DNA of 64,000 bases, taken from NCBI RefSeq assembly GCF_900106975.1, contig NZ_FNNU01000004.1:124001-188000 (forward strand), given 5' to 3'. Positions 43,964 through 52,033 of the stretch are shown here, one piece after another (position 1 is the first letter of the stretch; the number at the start of each line of letters is the position of its first letter). The translations under genes and the position numbers were made by a program. The notes under the pieces are model-generated. The model was given only the letters and a program-made list of their open reading frames with translations, had not been told where the DNA came from and did no database searches. This stretch comes from Pseudomonas kuykendallii (lineage in GTDB: Bacteria > Pseudomonadota > Gammaproteobacteria > Pseudomonadales > Pseudomonadaceae).

Positions 43964-44569
43964 ATGCCGTCAATGCCGCCGGTTCCCTGCTCCGTACTGC
44001 TGCTTTCCGGCGGCCGGGGACAACGCATGGGCGGCCGCGACAAGGGCCTGATCGACTGGCGCGGTCGGCCGCTGATCGCCTGGCTGCACGCGTTGGTGCG
44101 ACCGCTGACCGACGACCTGATCATCTCCTGCAATCGCAACGCCGAACGCTATGGCCGTTACGCCGACCAGCTGGTGAGCGACGACAGCCCCGACTTCCCC
44201 GGCCCACTGGCGGGCATTCGCGCCGGCCTGAAGGCCGCCCGCCACGATCACCTGCTGGTGCTGCCCTGCGACGCGCCGCTGCTGGATCGCGAGCTGCTCG
44301 ACGCGCTGCTGGCGCAGGTCGGCGAACATCCGGTGATGCTGCATCGGGGCGGCTATTGGGAACCGCTGTTCGCCGTGCTGCCGACCCGGCTGAAGGAGGC
44401 CGTCGAACAGGCCTGGCTCGCCGGCGAACGCAGCCCGCAACGGATTTTCCGCGAACGCTCGCCCGTCGCGGTCGAGTGCGACATCGACGATCCGCGCCTG
44501 GCCAACCTCAACAGCCCGGAACTCCTGGCATCCGCCGCCGAAGACGGGGACCGGCCGCGCGCCGATTGA
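43964..44569 (+). CDS. mobA: Molybdenum cofactor guanylyltransferase
   Basis: 201 residues. The nucleotide-binding signature [16 protein letters not shown] (14-29) and the [16 protein letters not shown] motif (around residue 92) identify MobA, which adds GMP to Mo-molybdopterin to form the bis-MGD cofactor of nitrate reductases and formate dehydrogenases. GGAGG lies 7 nt before the ATG at 43964; an in-frame ATG three codons later is a weaker choice. The sequence WEPLFAVLP is also conserved. tRNA-Pro follows. Confidence 0.94.
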   Translation: MPSMPPVPCSVLLLSGGRGQRMGGRDKGLIDWRGRPLIAWLHALVRPLTDDLIISCNRNAERYGRYADQLVSDDSPDFPGPLAGIRAGLKAARHDHLLVLPCDAPLLDRELLDALLAQVGEHPVMLHRGGYWEPLFAVLPTRLKEAVEQAWLAGERSPQRIFRERSPVAVECDIDDPRLANLNSPELLASAAEDGDRPRAD

Positions 44570-44608
44570 ACGGCACCCGCCGGCGCAAAAAAAGCCCGCT
44601 CTAACCCC

Positions 44609-44636
44609 TTGTGCGGCAAAACTTTTTCGGTACAAT
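44609..44636 (+). promoter_or_regulatory. Promoter of tRNA-Pro
   Basis: TTGTGC (44609-44614) and TACAAT (44631-44636) with 16-bp spacing, 12 bp before the mature tRNA. The -10 and spacing are identical to those of the 4.5S RNA promoter in this window. Confidence 0.75.
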
Positions 44637-44648
44637 GCGCGCCATTCT

Positions 44649-44725
44649 CGGAGCGTAGCGCAGCTTGGTAGCGCGTCTCGTTCGGGACGAGAAGGTCGCT
44701 GGTTCGAATCCAGTCGCTCCGACCA
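44649..44725 (+). tRNA. tRNA-Pro (anticodon CGG)
   Basis: 77 nt with encoded CCA. The acceptor arms CGGAGCG / CGCTCCG pair fully, the D stem is GCGC/GCGC, and the anticodon stem is TCTCG/CGAGA with loop TTCGGGA, giving anticodon CGG. The T arm is CTGGTTCGAATCCAG. C1 at the 5' end is typical of bacterial proline tRNAs. It reads the CCG codon, frequent in this genome. Confidence 0.97.
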
Positions 44726-44731
44726 ACACAA

Positions 44732-44791
44732 GGTTTCAGGCACATCGTCCCGCCTGAAACCACAAAAAAGCCCGCCTCGCGCGGGCTTTTT
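44732..44791 (+). terminator. Tandem hairpins ending the tRNA-Pro transcript
   Basis: A first stem GGTTTCAGGC / GCCTGAAACC (44732-44741 and 44752-44761) is followed by a classic terminator, GCCCGC / GCGGGC (44770-44775 and 44781-44786), flanked by an A-run and a T-run (about 44764-44791). Confidence 0.88.
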
Positions 44792-44894
44792 CGTTTCCGC
44801 TCGCCGGGCATCCTGCCCCGGGCGTTCCGGCAGGTCGGCTCCGGCAACCGTTTGCGCCTACAATCGCGCATCCGCCCTCTCTCAAGGAGTCCCC

Positions 44895-45821
44895 GTGCAA
44901 CCGGCGATCTCGATCCAGCAACTGACCAAGTCCTATGCCTCCGGCCACCACGCCCTGAAAGGCATCGATCTCGACATCCAGAAGGGTGAAATCTTCGCCC
45001 TCCTCGGCCCCAACGGGGCCGGCAAGACCACCCTTATCAGCATCGTCTGCGGCATCGTCAATCCCGGCGGCGGCAAGGTCAGCGTCGACGGCCACGACAT
45101 CCTCGACGACTACCGCCTGGCGCGGGCGAAGATCGGCCTGGTGCCGCAGGAGCTGTTCAACGACGCGTTCGAAAGCGTCTGGGCGACCGTGAAGTTCAGC
45201 CGCGGCCTGTTCGGCAAGGGGCCGAACCCGGCGTACCTGGAGAAACTGCTGCGCGACCTGTCGCTGTGGGAGAAGCGCGAGGCGCGCATCTTCGAACTGT
45301 CCGGCGGGATGAAGCGCCGGGTGATGATCGCCAAGGCGCTGTCCCACGAACCGGACATCCTCTTCCTCGATGAGCCCACCGCTGGCGTGGACGTCGAGCT
45401 GCGCCGCGACATGTGGGAGATGGTCCGCGGCCTGCGCGAACGTGGGGTGACCATCATCCTCACCACGCACTACATCGAGGAGGCCGAGGAAATGGCCGAC
45501 CGCATCGGCGTGATCAGTAAGGGCGAGATCATCCTGGTGGAGGACAAGGCCGTGCTGATGGACAAGCTCGGCAAGAAACAGCTCCGGCTGATCCTGCAGC
45601 GCCCTCTGCAAAGCATCCCGCCCGCGCTGGATGCCTACGCGCTGGAGCTGTCCGCCGATGGTAACGAGCTGGTCTACACCTTCGATGCGCAACGCCAGCA
45701 CACCGGCATCGCCGAACTGCTGCGCCATCTGGGCGAGCACGGCATCGACTTCAAGGACCTGCAGTCCAGCCAGAGTTCGCTGGAGGACATCTTCGTCAAT
45801 CTGGTAAGGGGCCGGGCATGA
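44895..45821 (+). CDS. yadG: ABC exporter ATP-binding protein (YadG-like)
   Basis: 308 residues, GTG start with AAGGAG upstream. Walker [10 protein letters not shown] (38-46), signature [15 protein letters not shown], Walker [13 protein letters not shown] and the switch His in [14 protein letters not shown]-terminal extension of about 80 residues (DUF4162-like) follows. It pairs with the ABC-2 permease gene, whose ATG overlaps its stop (ATGA). YadGH-type exporters have no firmly known substrate. Confidence 0.92.
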   Translation: MQPAISIQQLTKSYASGHHALKGIDLDIQKGEIFALLGPNGAGKTTLISIVCGIVNPGGGKVSVDGHDILDDYRLARAKIGLVPQELFNDAFESVWATVKFSRGLFGKGPNPAYLEKLLRDLSLWEKREARIFELSGGMKRRVMIAKALSHEPDILFLDEPTAGVDVELRRDMWEMVRGLRERGVTIILTTHYIEEAEEMADRIGVISKGEIILVEDKAVLMDKLGKKQLRLILQRPLQSIPPALDAYALELSADGNELVYTFDAQRQHTGIAELLRHLGEHGIDFKDLQSSQSSLEDIFVNLVRGRA

Positions 45822-46579
45822 ATTTCTATGCGATCCGCGCGATCTATCTGTTCGAGCTGGCACGCACCTGGCGCACGCTGATGCAGAGCATCGCCACGCC
45901 GGTGATTTCCACCTCGCTGTACTTCGTGGTGTTCGGCTCGGCGATCGGCTCGAGCATGGTGCAGATCCACGGCATCGACTATGCGGCCTTCATCGTGCCC
46001 GGCCTGGTGATGCTGGCGCTGCTCACCGAGAGCATTTCCAACGCGGCCTTCGGCATCTATATGCCCAAGTACTCGGGGACGATCTACGAAGTGCTGTCGG
46101 CGCCGATTTCCTCGTTCGAGATCGTCGTCGGCTATGTGGGTGCGGCGGCCACCAAGTCGGTGATCCTCGGCCTGATCATCATGCTCACCGCGCGGCTGTT
46201 CGTGACCTTCGAGATCGAGCATCCCTTGTGGATGCTGCTGTTCCTGGTGCTCACCGCGGTGACCTTCAGCCTGTTCGGCTTCATCGTGGGCATCTGGGCC
46301 GACGGCTGGGAGAAGTTGCAGATCGTACCGGCCCTGATCGTCACACCGCTGACGTTCCTCGGTGGCAGCTTCTACTCCATCAGCATGCTGCCGCCGGTGT
46401 GGCAGAAGATCACCCTGTTCAACCCGGTGGTCTACCTGATCAGCGCCTTCCGCTGGTGCTTCTATGGCGTGTCGGACGTGAACGTCGCGGTCAGCCTGGG
46501 AATGACGCTGCTGTTTCTCGGCGGTTGCCTGGCCATCGTCTTCTGGATGTTCAAGACCGGCTACCGGCTGAAAAGCTAG
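45818..46579 (+). CDS. yadH: ABC-2 type permease (YadH-like)
   Basis: 253 residues, six hydrophobic helices, ABC-2 membrane domain. [21 protein letters not shown] is the cytosolic lead-in helix, and [34 protein letters not shown] is the conserved C-terminal motif of the polysaccharide/drug exporter group. It partners the ATPase encoded just upstream. It ends in a strong bidirectional terminator shared with the convergent mvaU-like gene. Confidence 0.92.
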   Translation: MNFYAIRAIYLFELARTWRTLMQSIATPVISTSLYFVVFGSAIGSSMVQIHGIDYAAFIVPGLVMLALLTESISNAAFGIYMPKYSGTIYEVLSAPISSFEIVVGYVGAAATKSVILGLIIMLTARLFVTFEIEHPLWMLLFLVLTAVTFSLFGFIVGIWADGWEKLQIVPALIVTPLTFLGGSFYSISMLPPVWQKITLFNPVVYLISAFRWCFYGVSDVNVAVSLGMTLLFLGGCLAIVFWMFKTGYRLKS

Positions 46580-46594
46580 GTAACTGGAGCCAAT

Positions 46595-46632
46595 AAAAAG
46601 CCCCGGCTTGCATGACAAGCCGGGGCCTTTTT
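46595..46632. terminator. Bidirectional terminator between the ABC permease and mvaU
   Basis: An 11-bp perfect stem GCCCCGGCTTG / CAAGCCGGGGC (46600-46610 and 46616-46626) is flanked by AAAAA on the left and CTTTTT on the right, so it works for both convergent genes. Confidence 0.93.
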
Positions 46633-46643
46633 ATTAACGGCGC

Positions 46644-47009
46644 TTATTGCAGCCAGCTTTCCACGGTTTGTGCGCCGTGCTGTTCTTTCCAGGCTTTCAG
46701 GACTTTGTGGTTGCCGCCCTTGGTTTCCACCAGTTCGCCGGTTTTCGGATTCTTGTAAACCTTCAGCACGCGCTCCTTGCGCTGGCGTGCAGCCGCCTTG
46801 GGCGCGCTGCGCGAGCTGCTGCTGGCGCCCACGTCGAGCAGCTCGACGATGTCGCGCAGGCCTTTGTCATAGTGAGCCATCAGCGCTTTGAGCTTTTCCT
46901 CGAACTCCATTTCCTTCTTCAATCCAGCATCGGACTTCATGGATTCCATCTGCGCCAGTTGCTCGGCCAGTTTCTGTTCGAGTGCGCGAAATTCGGCAAG
47001 TTTTGACAT
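46644..47009 (-). CDS. mvaU: H-NS-like xenogeneic silencer of the MvaT/MvaU family
   Basis: 121 residues. The N-terminal coiled coil (MSKLAEFRALEQKLAEQLAQM) mediates dimer and oligomer formation. The C-terminal DNA-binding motif NPKTGELVETKGGNHKVLKAWK is the MvaT-type AT-rich minor-groove binder. The MSKLAEFRA start is closer to MvaU than MvaT, from memory. I start at 47009; an upstream in-frame ATG adds ten non-conserved residues. The AT-rich 345 bp upstream could be a self-regulation target (inference). Confidence 0.9.
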   Translation of the reverse strand: MSKLAEFRALEQKLAEQLAQMESMKSDAGLKKEMEFEEKLKALMAHYDKGLRDIVELLDVGASSSSRSAPKAAARQRKERVLKVYKNPKTGELVETKGGNHKVLKAWKEQHGAQTVESWLQ

Positions 47010-47354
47010 GTTCATTAGTCCCCGGATTAGTTGTGGCAAGTGTTTTAATCCATCAGTTGTTTTTTTTCAAGAGAATTACGATCACCTCGGAACTAACGAA
47101 TGATCCCTGCGCACTTATCGCGCCCGTTACAAACAGTCCGCACTCATCTCAACTTCCCTTTGGCTTCTACCGTTTCGCAGCGCCTGGAGGGTCGCTGTGT
47201 ACCGTTCGAGTTGCCAGCCCCCACGAAAAAGTTCCGCCACAGTTGTCGAAAAATGCATGCCTACCGTTCGTAACCTTCCCTGAACTTTGCAAAAAAAACG
47301 TCCCTCCTAATCCATGCGAATTATGTAAATCCATGAACGAAGAGGAAATCCAGC
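47010..47354. other. AT-richer divergent regulatory region
   Basis: 345 bp between mvaU and the DUF2383 gene. It has T- and A-runs (for example 47058-47068 and 47290-47298) unlike the surrounding GC-rich sequence. It holds an AlgU-like promoter at 47282-47310 reading rightward. No gene is supported inside it. Confidence 0.6.
47282..47310 (+). promoter_or_regulatory. AlgU (sigma-22/RpoE)-like promoter
   Basis: GAACTT (47282-47287), 17-bp spacer, TCCTAA (47305-47310), compared with the extracytoplasmic-stress consensus GAACTT-N16/17-TCTRA. It lies 45 bp before the DUF2383 ATG. Confidence 0.6.
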
Positions 47355-47804
47355 ATGGACAATAAAGAAGTAATCTCCGTACTCAACGACCTCATCGAAA
47401 CCAGCAAAGACGGCGAAGAAGGCTTCCGCACCTGCGCCGAGGACATCAAGAACGCCGAGCTGAAGGCGCTGTTCGTCAGCCGCTCGCAAGCCTGCGCCAG
47501 CGCGGCTGCCGAGCTGCAGCAAGTGGTCCGCTCCCTGGGCGGCGACCCGGAAACGAGCACCAGCGTCAGCGCGGACCTTCACCGCCGCTGGGTCGACCTG
47601 AAGTCGATCATCACCGGTAAGGACGAAGAGTCCATTCTCAATGAGTGCGAGCGCGGTGAAGACGTCGCGATGAAGAGCTACAAGAACGCGCTCTCCAAGG
47701 ATCTGCCGGCGAATATCCGCTCGATCGTAGAGAAACAGTTCGAAGGCGTTCAGCGCAATCATGATCAGGTGAAAGCCCTGCGCGATATCGCCCGCGCCAG
47801 CTGA
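47355..47804 (+). CDS. DUF2383 (PA2169-family) ferritin-like stress protein
   Basis: 149 residues, all helical, no cysteine-rich or membrane part. The pattern MDNKEVISVLNDLIETSKDGEEGFRTCAEDIKNAELKALF and the late ERGEDVAMKSYKNAL...VEKQFEGVQRNHDQVKALRD identify the PA2169/DUF2383 family, a ferritin-like four-helix domain without a proven function. Family members are often induced by osmotic or envelope stress, which fits the AlgU-like promoter seen upstream (inference). GAGGAAATCC precedes the ATG. Confidence 0.85.
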   Translation: MDNKEVISVLNDLIETSKDGEEGFRTCAEDIKNAELKALFVSRSQACASAAAELQQVVRSLGGDPETSTSVSADLHRRWVDLKSIITGKDEESILNECERGEDVAMKSYKNALSKDLPANIRSIVEKQFEGVQRNHDQVKALRDIARAS

Positions 47805-47830
47805 TTCCCGGCCGGCAGTTAGCGCTACGA

Positions 47831-47861
47831 AAATAACGCCACTTGCTGGCGTTATTTTTTT
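47831..47861 (+). terminator. Terminator of the DUF2383 gene
   Basis: An 11-bp perfect stem AAATAACGCCA / TGGCGTTATTT (47831-47841 and 47847-47857) with loop CTTGC is followed by a T-run. Confidence 0.92.
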
Positions 47862-47954
47862 GCCTTTTTTATCGGTCTAACACAATCGACACGCGTCGTC
47901 GGCGCGATTTGAATGGTTATCCGAAATGTTAAAAACCCTTCACGAAATTTTCAC

Positions 47955-48026
47955 AGGGCCTGTTCTAAGGTGAATCTCAGCTGAAGGAACAGCGCCCCGT
48001 CAAAGCCCGCTCCGGCGGGCTTTTTC
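47955..48026 (+). ncRNA. Candidate small RNA ending in an intrinsic terminator
   Basis: CTGTTC (47960-47965) pairs with GAACAG (47987-47992) to form a first hairpin whose loop includes AAGG and GAAGG. A terminator hairpin follows: AGCCCGC / GCGGGCT (48004-48010 and 48015-48021) with a T5 tail. The DUF2383 gene already has its own terminator upstream, so this second one must serve another transcript. The 5' end and promoter could not be set; the boundaries are approximate. Confidence 0.45.
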
Positions 48027-48342
48027 TTTACCGCACGGAAAGTAGCGATGCAGCATCGATCCAAATCCCTTTCATCGTTAACGAGCCGATCCATCGAACT
48101 CGCTACCGGTGATCACCCCATCAGGACAGGCATCACGCCGGCTGTTACACTGCGCGCCTCCTTTCCTTGCGGGAGAGGACCCTCGGTAAGACCGCCCGCT
48201 GCACTCACAGGCAGCCGCAGCCCTTCCCCACTCCGATGTCTGGTAGCCACGTCTTCGCAAGAAGGTGTCTCGTTTGGCTAGTTACGGCTCATGGTTAATT
48301 CGAACCTGCCGATACACGTCAGCCAACCCCCTGCATCGGGCG

Positions 48343-48370
48343 GAACTTTCTTTCGCCCCTTCAGCTCCGA
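48343..48370 (+). promoter_or_regulatory. Second AlgU-like promoter
   Basis: GAACTT (48343-48348), 17-bp spacer, TCCGA (48366-48370). Same -35, same spacing and a similar -10 to the one upstream of the DUF2383 gene. It lies 91 bp before the DUF3509-like ATG. Confidence 0.55.
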
Positions 48371-48461
48371 TAAGGATCATTCGGCCACCCCATTTGGGCG
48401 GCGACTGCGGAGCTTCTAGTCAACGGCCCACGCCGTATTCGTTCAGGAACATATAAGAACC

Positions 48462-48689
48462 ATGTCGATTCATCATCACGCACAAAACGCCATGAGCGCA
48501 CTCACCGCGGCCTTCGCCCCGTTGAGCTGCCAGATCATGGCTCTCAGCCGCAAAGGCAACTTCAGTTTCACGCTGGTCAACGAGCACGGCATTGCCTGCC
48601 ACACCGAACGCCTCTACCCCGATCAGTACATGGGCAACGAGCGTTTGCAGAACGTGATCGAGCGCACCCGCAAGGCAATGACTGCCTGA
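48462..48689 (+). CDS. Small DUF3509-like protein
   Basis: 75 residues. The pattern AFAPLSCQIMALSRKGNFSFTL, then ERLYPDQYMGNERLQNVIERTRKAM, resembles DUF3509, a short alpha/beta family largely restricted to Pseudomonas with no known function. No signal or membrane helix. It has its own upstream AlgU-like promoter and a strong terminator 17 bp downstream, so it is a monocistronic unit. The ribosome site is weak. The family match is by eye. Confidence 0.65.
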   Translation: MSIHHHAQNAMSALTAAFAPLSCQIMALSRKGNFSFTLVNEHGIACHTERLYPDQYMGNERLQNVIERTRKAMTA

Positions 48690-48705
48690 CGCGGACGACG
48701 CGCAC

Positions 48706-48739
48706 AAAAAAGGCGGTGGAGAGATCCACCGCCTTTTTT
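48706..48739. terminator. Bidirectional terminator between the DUF3509-like gene and moaA
   Basis: A 15-bp perfect stem including flanking A and T runs (48706-48720 and 48725-48739) with GC core GGCGGTGGA / TCCACCGCC and loop GAGA. It serves both convergent genes. Confidence 0.93.
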
Positions 48740-48758
48740 TATGCCGCCAATACCGTGA

Positions 48759-49754
48759 TCAGCCGCCCGTGACGCTCATGAAGCGGACCACTTGGACCTG
48801 CTCGTCGTTGCGGAAGAAATGCCGCTCCGGCTTCAGATGCAGGGCCTCGACCAGCGCATGCCGCAGGCGTTGTGCGTCCCCCGGATGCCGACGCATCAAG
48901 GCCTTGAGGTCCAGTGCGCCCTCGTGGCCAAGACAGAGCACCAGCTTGCCTTCGGCGGTGACCCGCACCCGGTTGCAGTCGCCGCAGAAGTTGTTGCTAT
49001 GCGGAGAGATGAAGCCGACCCGCGTGGCGCTGCCCGCCACCTGCCAATAGCGCGAGGGCCCGCCCGTGGCATGACTGGAGCGCACCAGCGCGTGGCGCTG
49101 CTCGATGCGTGCGCGCACCTCGTCGCTGGAGCAGAAGGTGATCTCGCGGCTGTGGCTGGAGACGCTGCCCAGTGGCATCTCCTCGATGAAGCTGATGTCG
49201 AGGTCGCGGGCCATGGCGAATTCCACCAGATCCAGCACCTCGTCATCGTTGCGGTCCCTCTGCACCACGCTGTTGAGCTTGATCCGCGAAAAACCGGCGG
49301 CGCGCGCGGCGTCGATGCCGGCCAGCACCTGGTCGAGGCTGTCGCGCCGGGTGAACTCGGCGAAGCGCTCGCGGCGCAGCGAGTCGAGGCTGATGTTCAG
49401 CCGTTTGACGCCCGCGGCGCGCAGCTTTCCGGCCAGGTGCGGCAACTGGGAACCGTTGGTGGTGATGGAGAGGTCTTCCAGCTCGTTGCGCGCACCGAGC
49501 TTTTCCAGCAGCCCGACTACGCCCTTGCGCACCAGCGGTTCGCCGCCGGTGATGCGGATGCGTTTGACGCCGAGGCCGATGAAGGCGTCGGCCACCGCAT
49601 AGAGTTCTTCGAGCGTGAGTATCTGCGCCCGCGGGGCGAAGACCATGTCCTCGCTCATGCAGTAGGTGCAGCGAAAATCGCAGCGGTCGGTGACCGACAG
49701 GCGAAGGTAGGTGATGCGGCGCCCGAACGGGTCGACCAGTTGTTCGTCCGACAT
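48759..49754 (-). CDS. moaA: GTP 3',8-cyclase MoaA (molybdenum cofactor)
   Basis: 331 residues. Radical SAM enzyme that starts molybdopterin synthesis from GTP with MoaC. The SAM cluster is C25-x3-C29-x2-C32 (CDFRCTYC), and the second C-terminal 4Fe-4S site is NNFCGDCNRVRV...VLCLGH. The catalytic C-terminal GG is present (SVTGG). Also ITGGEPLVRKG and TTNGSQL. Start at 49754 (MSDEQLVDPFGRRITYLR), the conserved one. It is divergent from a TetR gene with a 201-bp gap. Confidence 0.96.
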   Translation of the reverse strand: MSDEQLVDPFGRRITYLRLSVTDRCDFRCTYCMSEDMVFAPRAQILTLEELYAVADAFIGLGVKRIRITGGEPLVRKGVVGLLEKLGARNELEDLSITTNGSQLPHLAGKLRAAGVKRLNISLDSLRRERFAEFTRRDSLDQVLAGIDAARAAGFSRIKLNSVVQRDRNDDEVLDLVEFAMARDLDISFIEEMPLGSVSSHSREITFCSSDEVRARIEQRHALVRSSHATGGPSRYWQVAGSATRVGFISPHSNNFCGDCNRVRVTAEGKLVLCLGHEGALDLKALMRRHPGDAQRLRHALVEALHLKPERHFFRNDEQVQVVRFMSVTGG

Positions 49755-49955
49755 GGCGGATACCTGATACGGCAGGAGTCTTCGGCGTGGCCGCCGATGA
49801 AACCAGAAATGACGGTGCGGGTACACCACTAACCTCCAGCCGGCGCACCCTCTTCAATCCGACTGCCCCCGCCTTGAGGGGTTCAGGAGGCCGGTGCTAG
49901 CATGCGCCGACCGGTTTGCCGCCATCTGCTGCGGCGGCCCTGGACCGAGAGCGCC

Positions 49956-50597
49956 ATGAGCAGTATCCGCGAACGCAACAAAGGATTGATCCTGCGCGCG
50001 GCCAGCGAGGAGTTCGCCGACAAGGGCTTCGCTGCCGCCAAGACCAGCGACATCGCAGCGAAAGCCGGCCTGCCCAAGCCCAACGTCTACTACTACTTCA
50101 AGTCCAAGGAAAACCTCTACCTGGAGGTCCTGGAAAGCATCGTCGAGCCGCTGCTGCACGCCTCGTCGCCGTTCAACCAGCCCGGCCGCCCGGCCGAGGT
50201 GCTGCGCAACTACATCCGCTCGAAGATCCGTATTTCCCGCGAACTGCCGCACGCCTCGAAGGTATTCGCCAGCGAGATCATGCACGGCGCGCCGCACCTC
50301 ACCGCCGAACAGATCGAGCAACTGAACAACCAGGCGCGACACAACATCAACTGCCTGCAGGGCTGGATCGACGAAGGCCTGATGGCGCCGGTCGATCCTC
50401 ATCACCTGCTGTTCAGCATCTGGGCCGCGACCCAGACCTATGCCGACTTCGACTGGCAGATTTCCGTGGTCACCGGCAAATCCACCCTCGCCGACAGCGA
50501 CTACGATGCCGCGGCGGACACCATCACTCGCCTGGTGCTCAAAGGCTGCGAGGTGGACGAGCGAGACGCCCGGGCGAGCCAGATCAAGCGCGCCTGA
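49956..50597 (+). CDS. TetR-family regulator (RutR-like)
   Basis: 213 residues. The N-terminal helix-turn-helix spans about 28-58 (TSDIAAKAGLPKPNVYYYFKSKENLY). The C-terminal domain resembles the YcdC/RutR group (FASEIMHGAPHLTAEQIEQL, and the late WAATQTYADFDWQ), whose members often sense pyrimidines or related metabolites; the ligand here is unknown. I start at 49956 (MSSIRERNKGLIL); an in-frame ATG 54 bp upstream is less likely. The ion-channel gene follows 39 bp later. Confidence 0.9.
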   Translation: MSSIRERNKGLILRAASEEFADKGFAAAKTSDIAAKAGLPKPNVYYYFKSKENLYLEVLESIVEPLLHASSPFNQPGRPAEVLRNYIRSKIRISRELPHASKVFASEIMHGAPHLTAEQIEQLNNQARHNINCLQGWIDEGLMAPVDPHHLLFSIWAATQTYADFDWQISVVTGKSTLADSDYDAAADTITRLVLKGCEVDERDARASQIKRA

Positions 50598-50636
50598 ACC
50601 AAAAGCGCACCCGCGACGACTTCAGCGGTCCATCTG

Positions 50637-51506
50637 ATGGATGAGCCCAAGGCTCGCAGCATCGAGAATTCCATGGAAAACGGCAGCCGGCGCGAGCGCC
50701 TCAATCGGATCATCTTTTTCAGCGACACCCCCGCCGGCAAGCGCTTCGACAGCTGGCTGCTGGGGATCATCCTCGCCAGCCTCGTGGTGGTGATGGTCGA
50801 CAGCATCCAGCCGTTGCATCAACGCTTCGGCACGCTCCTGCTGGCGCTGGAATGGGGCTTCACGCTGATCTTCGCCGTGGAATACCTGGTACGCGCCGCC
50901 GTGCATCCGAAACCGCTGCGCTACATGCTCAGTTTCTACGGGCTGATCGACCTGCTGGCGGTGCTCCCGGCGTTCCTCACGCTGATCTACCCGGACGCCC
51001 ACTACCTGATGATCGTCAGGGTGGTGCGGATGCTGCGGATCTTCCGGGTGCTAAAGCTGACGCCCTACCTGAGCCAGGCCAACTTCCTGCTGGTGGCGCT
51101 ACGCGGCAGCCGACAGAAGATCGTGGTGTTCCTGCTCAGCGTGAGCACCCTGGTGACCGTCTTCGGCACCCTGATGTACGTGGTCGAAGGGCCCGAGCAC
51201 GGCTTCACCAGCATTCCGATGAGCATCTACTGGGCGATCGTCACCCTGACCACCGTCGGTTTCGGCGACATCGTCCCGAGGACGCCGCTGGGCCAGGCGC
51301 TCGCGGCGCTGGTGATGATCACCGGTTACTCGATCATCGCGGTGCCCACCGGGATATTCACCGCGGAGCTGGCCAACGCCATGCGCGGCGACACCCTGCA
51401 GCAACCCTGCCCGACCTGCAGCAAGGCGACGCACGAAGCCAACGCGGCGTTCTGCAGCCGTTGCGGAAGCCCGCTGTTCAACGCGAAACCCGAACGCGAG
51501 AGTTGA
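50637..51506 (+). CDS. Voltage-gated-type potassium channel with C-terminal zinc ribbon
   Basis: 289 residues with six transmembrane segments. The S4 helix carries basic residues at every third position (R128, R131, R134, R137, K140 in IVRVVRMLRIFRVLK). The selectivity filter is TTVGFGD (205-211), GFG instead of the common GYG, both known in K+ channels. After S6 comes a short tail with a four-cysteine zinc ribbon (C258, C261, C273, C276). No RCK domain. The start may instead be the ATG at 50673. It probably assembles as a tetramer in the inner membrane. Confidence 0.9.
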   Translation: MDEPKARSIENSMENGSRRERLNRIIFFSDTPAGKRFDSWLLGIILASLVVVMVDSIQPLHQRFGTLLLALEWGFTLIFAVEYLVRAAVHPKPLRYMLSFYGLIDLLAVLPAFLTLIYPDAHYLMIVRVVRMLRIFRVLKLTPYLSQANFLLVALRGSRQKIVVFLLSVSTLVTVFGTLMYVVEGPEHGFTSIPMSIYWAIVTLTTVGFGDIVPRTPLGQALAALVMITGYSIIAVPTGIFTAELANAMRGDTLQQPCPTCSKATHEANAAFCSRCGSPLFNAKPERES

Positions 51507-51515
51507 TCGGCGGAG

Positions 51516-51938
51516 TCAGGGCGTGTTCGGGTTCGCTACCGGCGTCATGGCCTGGGCCGCGTCCCGATCCGCCGAATCGGCAAAACCGGTGGTCAGCACC
51601 CGCGGCCTGTTCGCCTGCGGATAACGCGCAGCCAGCAGCTCTGGAACCCCCGCCCGGTCGACCTCGACCCAGGGCCCGCTCGGGCGATCGCTCCAGTGCC
51701 AGGTGTCGGCGAAGCGGTAATAGACCTGACCTCGGTAATAGAGATCGCGGTCATCGTTCATGACGAACACCTTCAATTGCGGGTCCCAGCGGCCCTGGCC
51801 GAAACGCGGCGGCGGGCCGGCCTCGGCGGGGAGTTCGACAGCCGCCGGATAACTCTGGGCGACGCAGCTTTGCCGATCGATCATCGAGCAGCCAGCCAAG
51901 GGCAGCAGCAATCCCAGGCCGAGAGAGCGAAGGTTCAT
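51516..51938 (-). CDS. Lipoprotein, paralogue of the next upstream gene
   Basis: 140 residues. Lipobox LAGC with Cys17. The mature part has WDPQLKVFVMNDDRDLYYR, a YYR repeat and GPWVEVD, also found in the gene 95 bp upstream on the same strand, so the two are tandem paralogues. GGAGG precedes the ATG. Aromatic-rich YYR/GPW patterns suggest a small beta-rich envelope protein; no function is known. Confidence 0.75.
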   Translation of the reverse strand: MNLRSLGLGLLLPLAGCSMIDRQSCVAQSYPAAVELPAEAGPPPRFGQGRWDPQLKVFVMNDDRDLYYRGQVYYRFADTWHWSDRPSGPWVEVDRAGVPELLAARYPQANRPRVLTTGFADSADRDAAQAMTPVANPNTP

Positions 51939-52033
51939 GCGGAGTCCTCCTCGTCACGCCGCGCGCAAATCCGCACGGCGTGAACATGGGACTGTCCGAA
52001 GCTCGCTAAAAGTCCCGAGCGATCGGCGCCGGA

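Larger units (their letters stand above)
47862..48461. other. 600-bp region without a supported protein gene
   Basis: Between the DUF2383 terminator and the DUF3509-like gene. It holds a second intrinsic terminator at 48002-48026 with no protein gene before it, which implies a short transcript ending there. It also holds an AlgU-like promoter at 48343-48370 for the downstream gene. The 48030-48340 part has short open frames only, none with a good ribosome site or family pattern. Confidence 0.55.

Noticed and set aside
44649-44725. tRNA-Pro as an integration site for a mobile element
   Set aside because: No integrase gene and no second copy of the tRNA 3' end were seen nearby; the ABC exporter downstream looks like core genome.
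48048-48281. A 77-codon open frame in the region after the candidate small RNA
   Set aside because: No ribosome site, no recognisable family, and arginine/serine-rich composition typical of random frames in GC-rich DNA.
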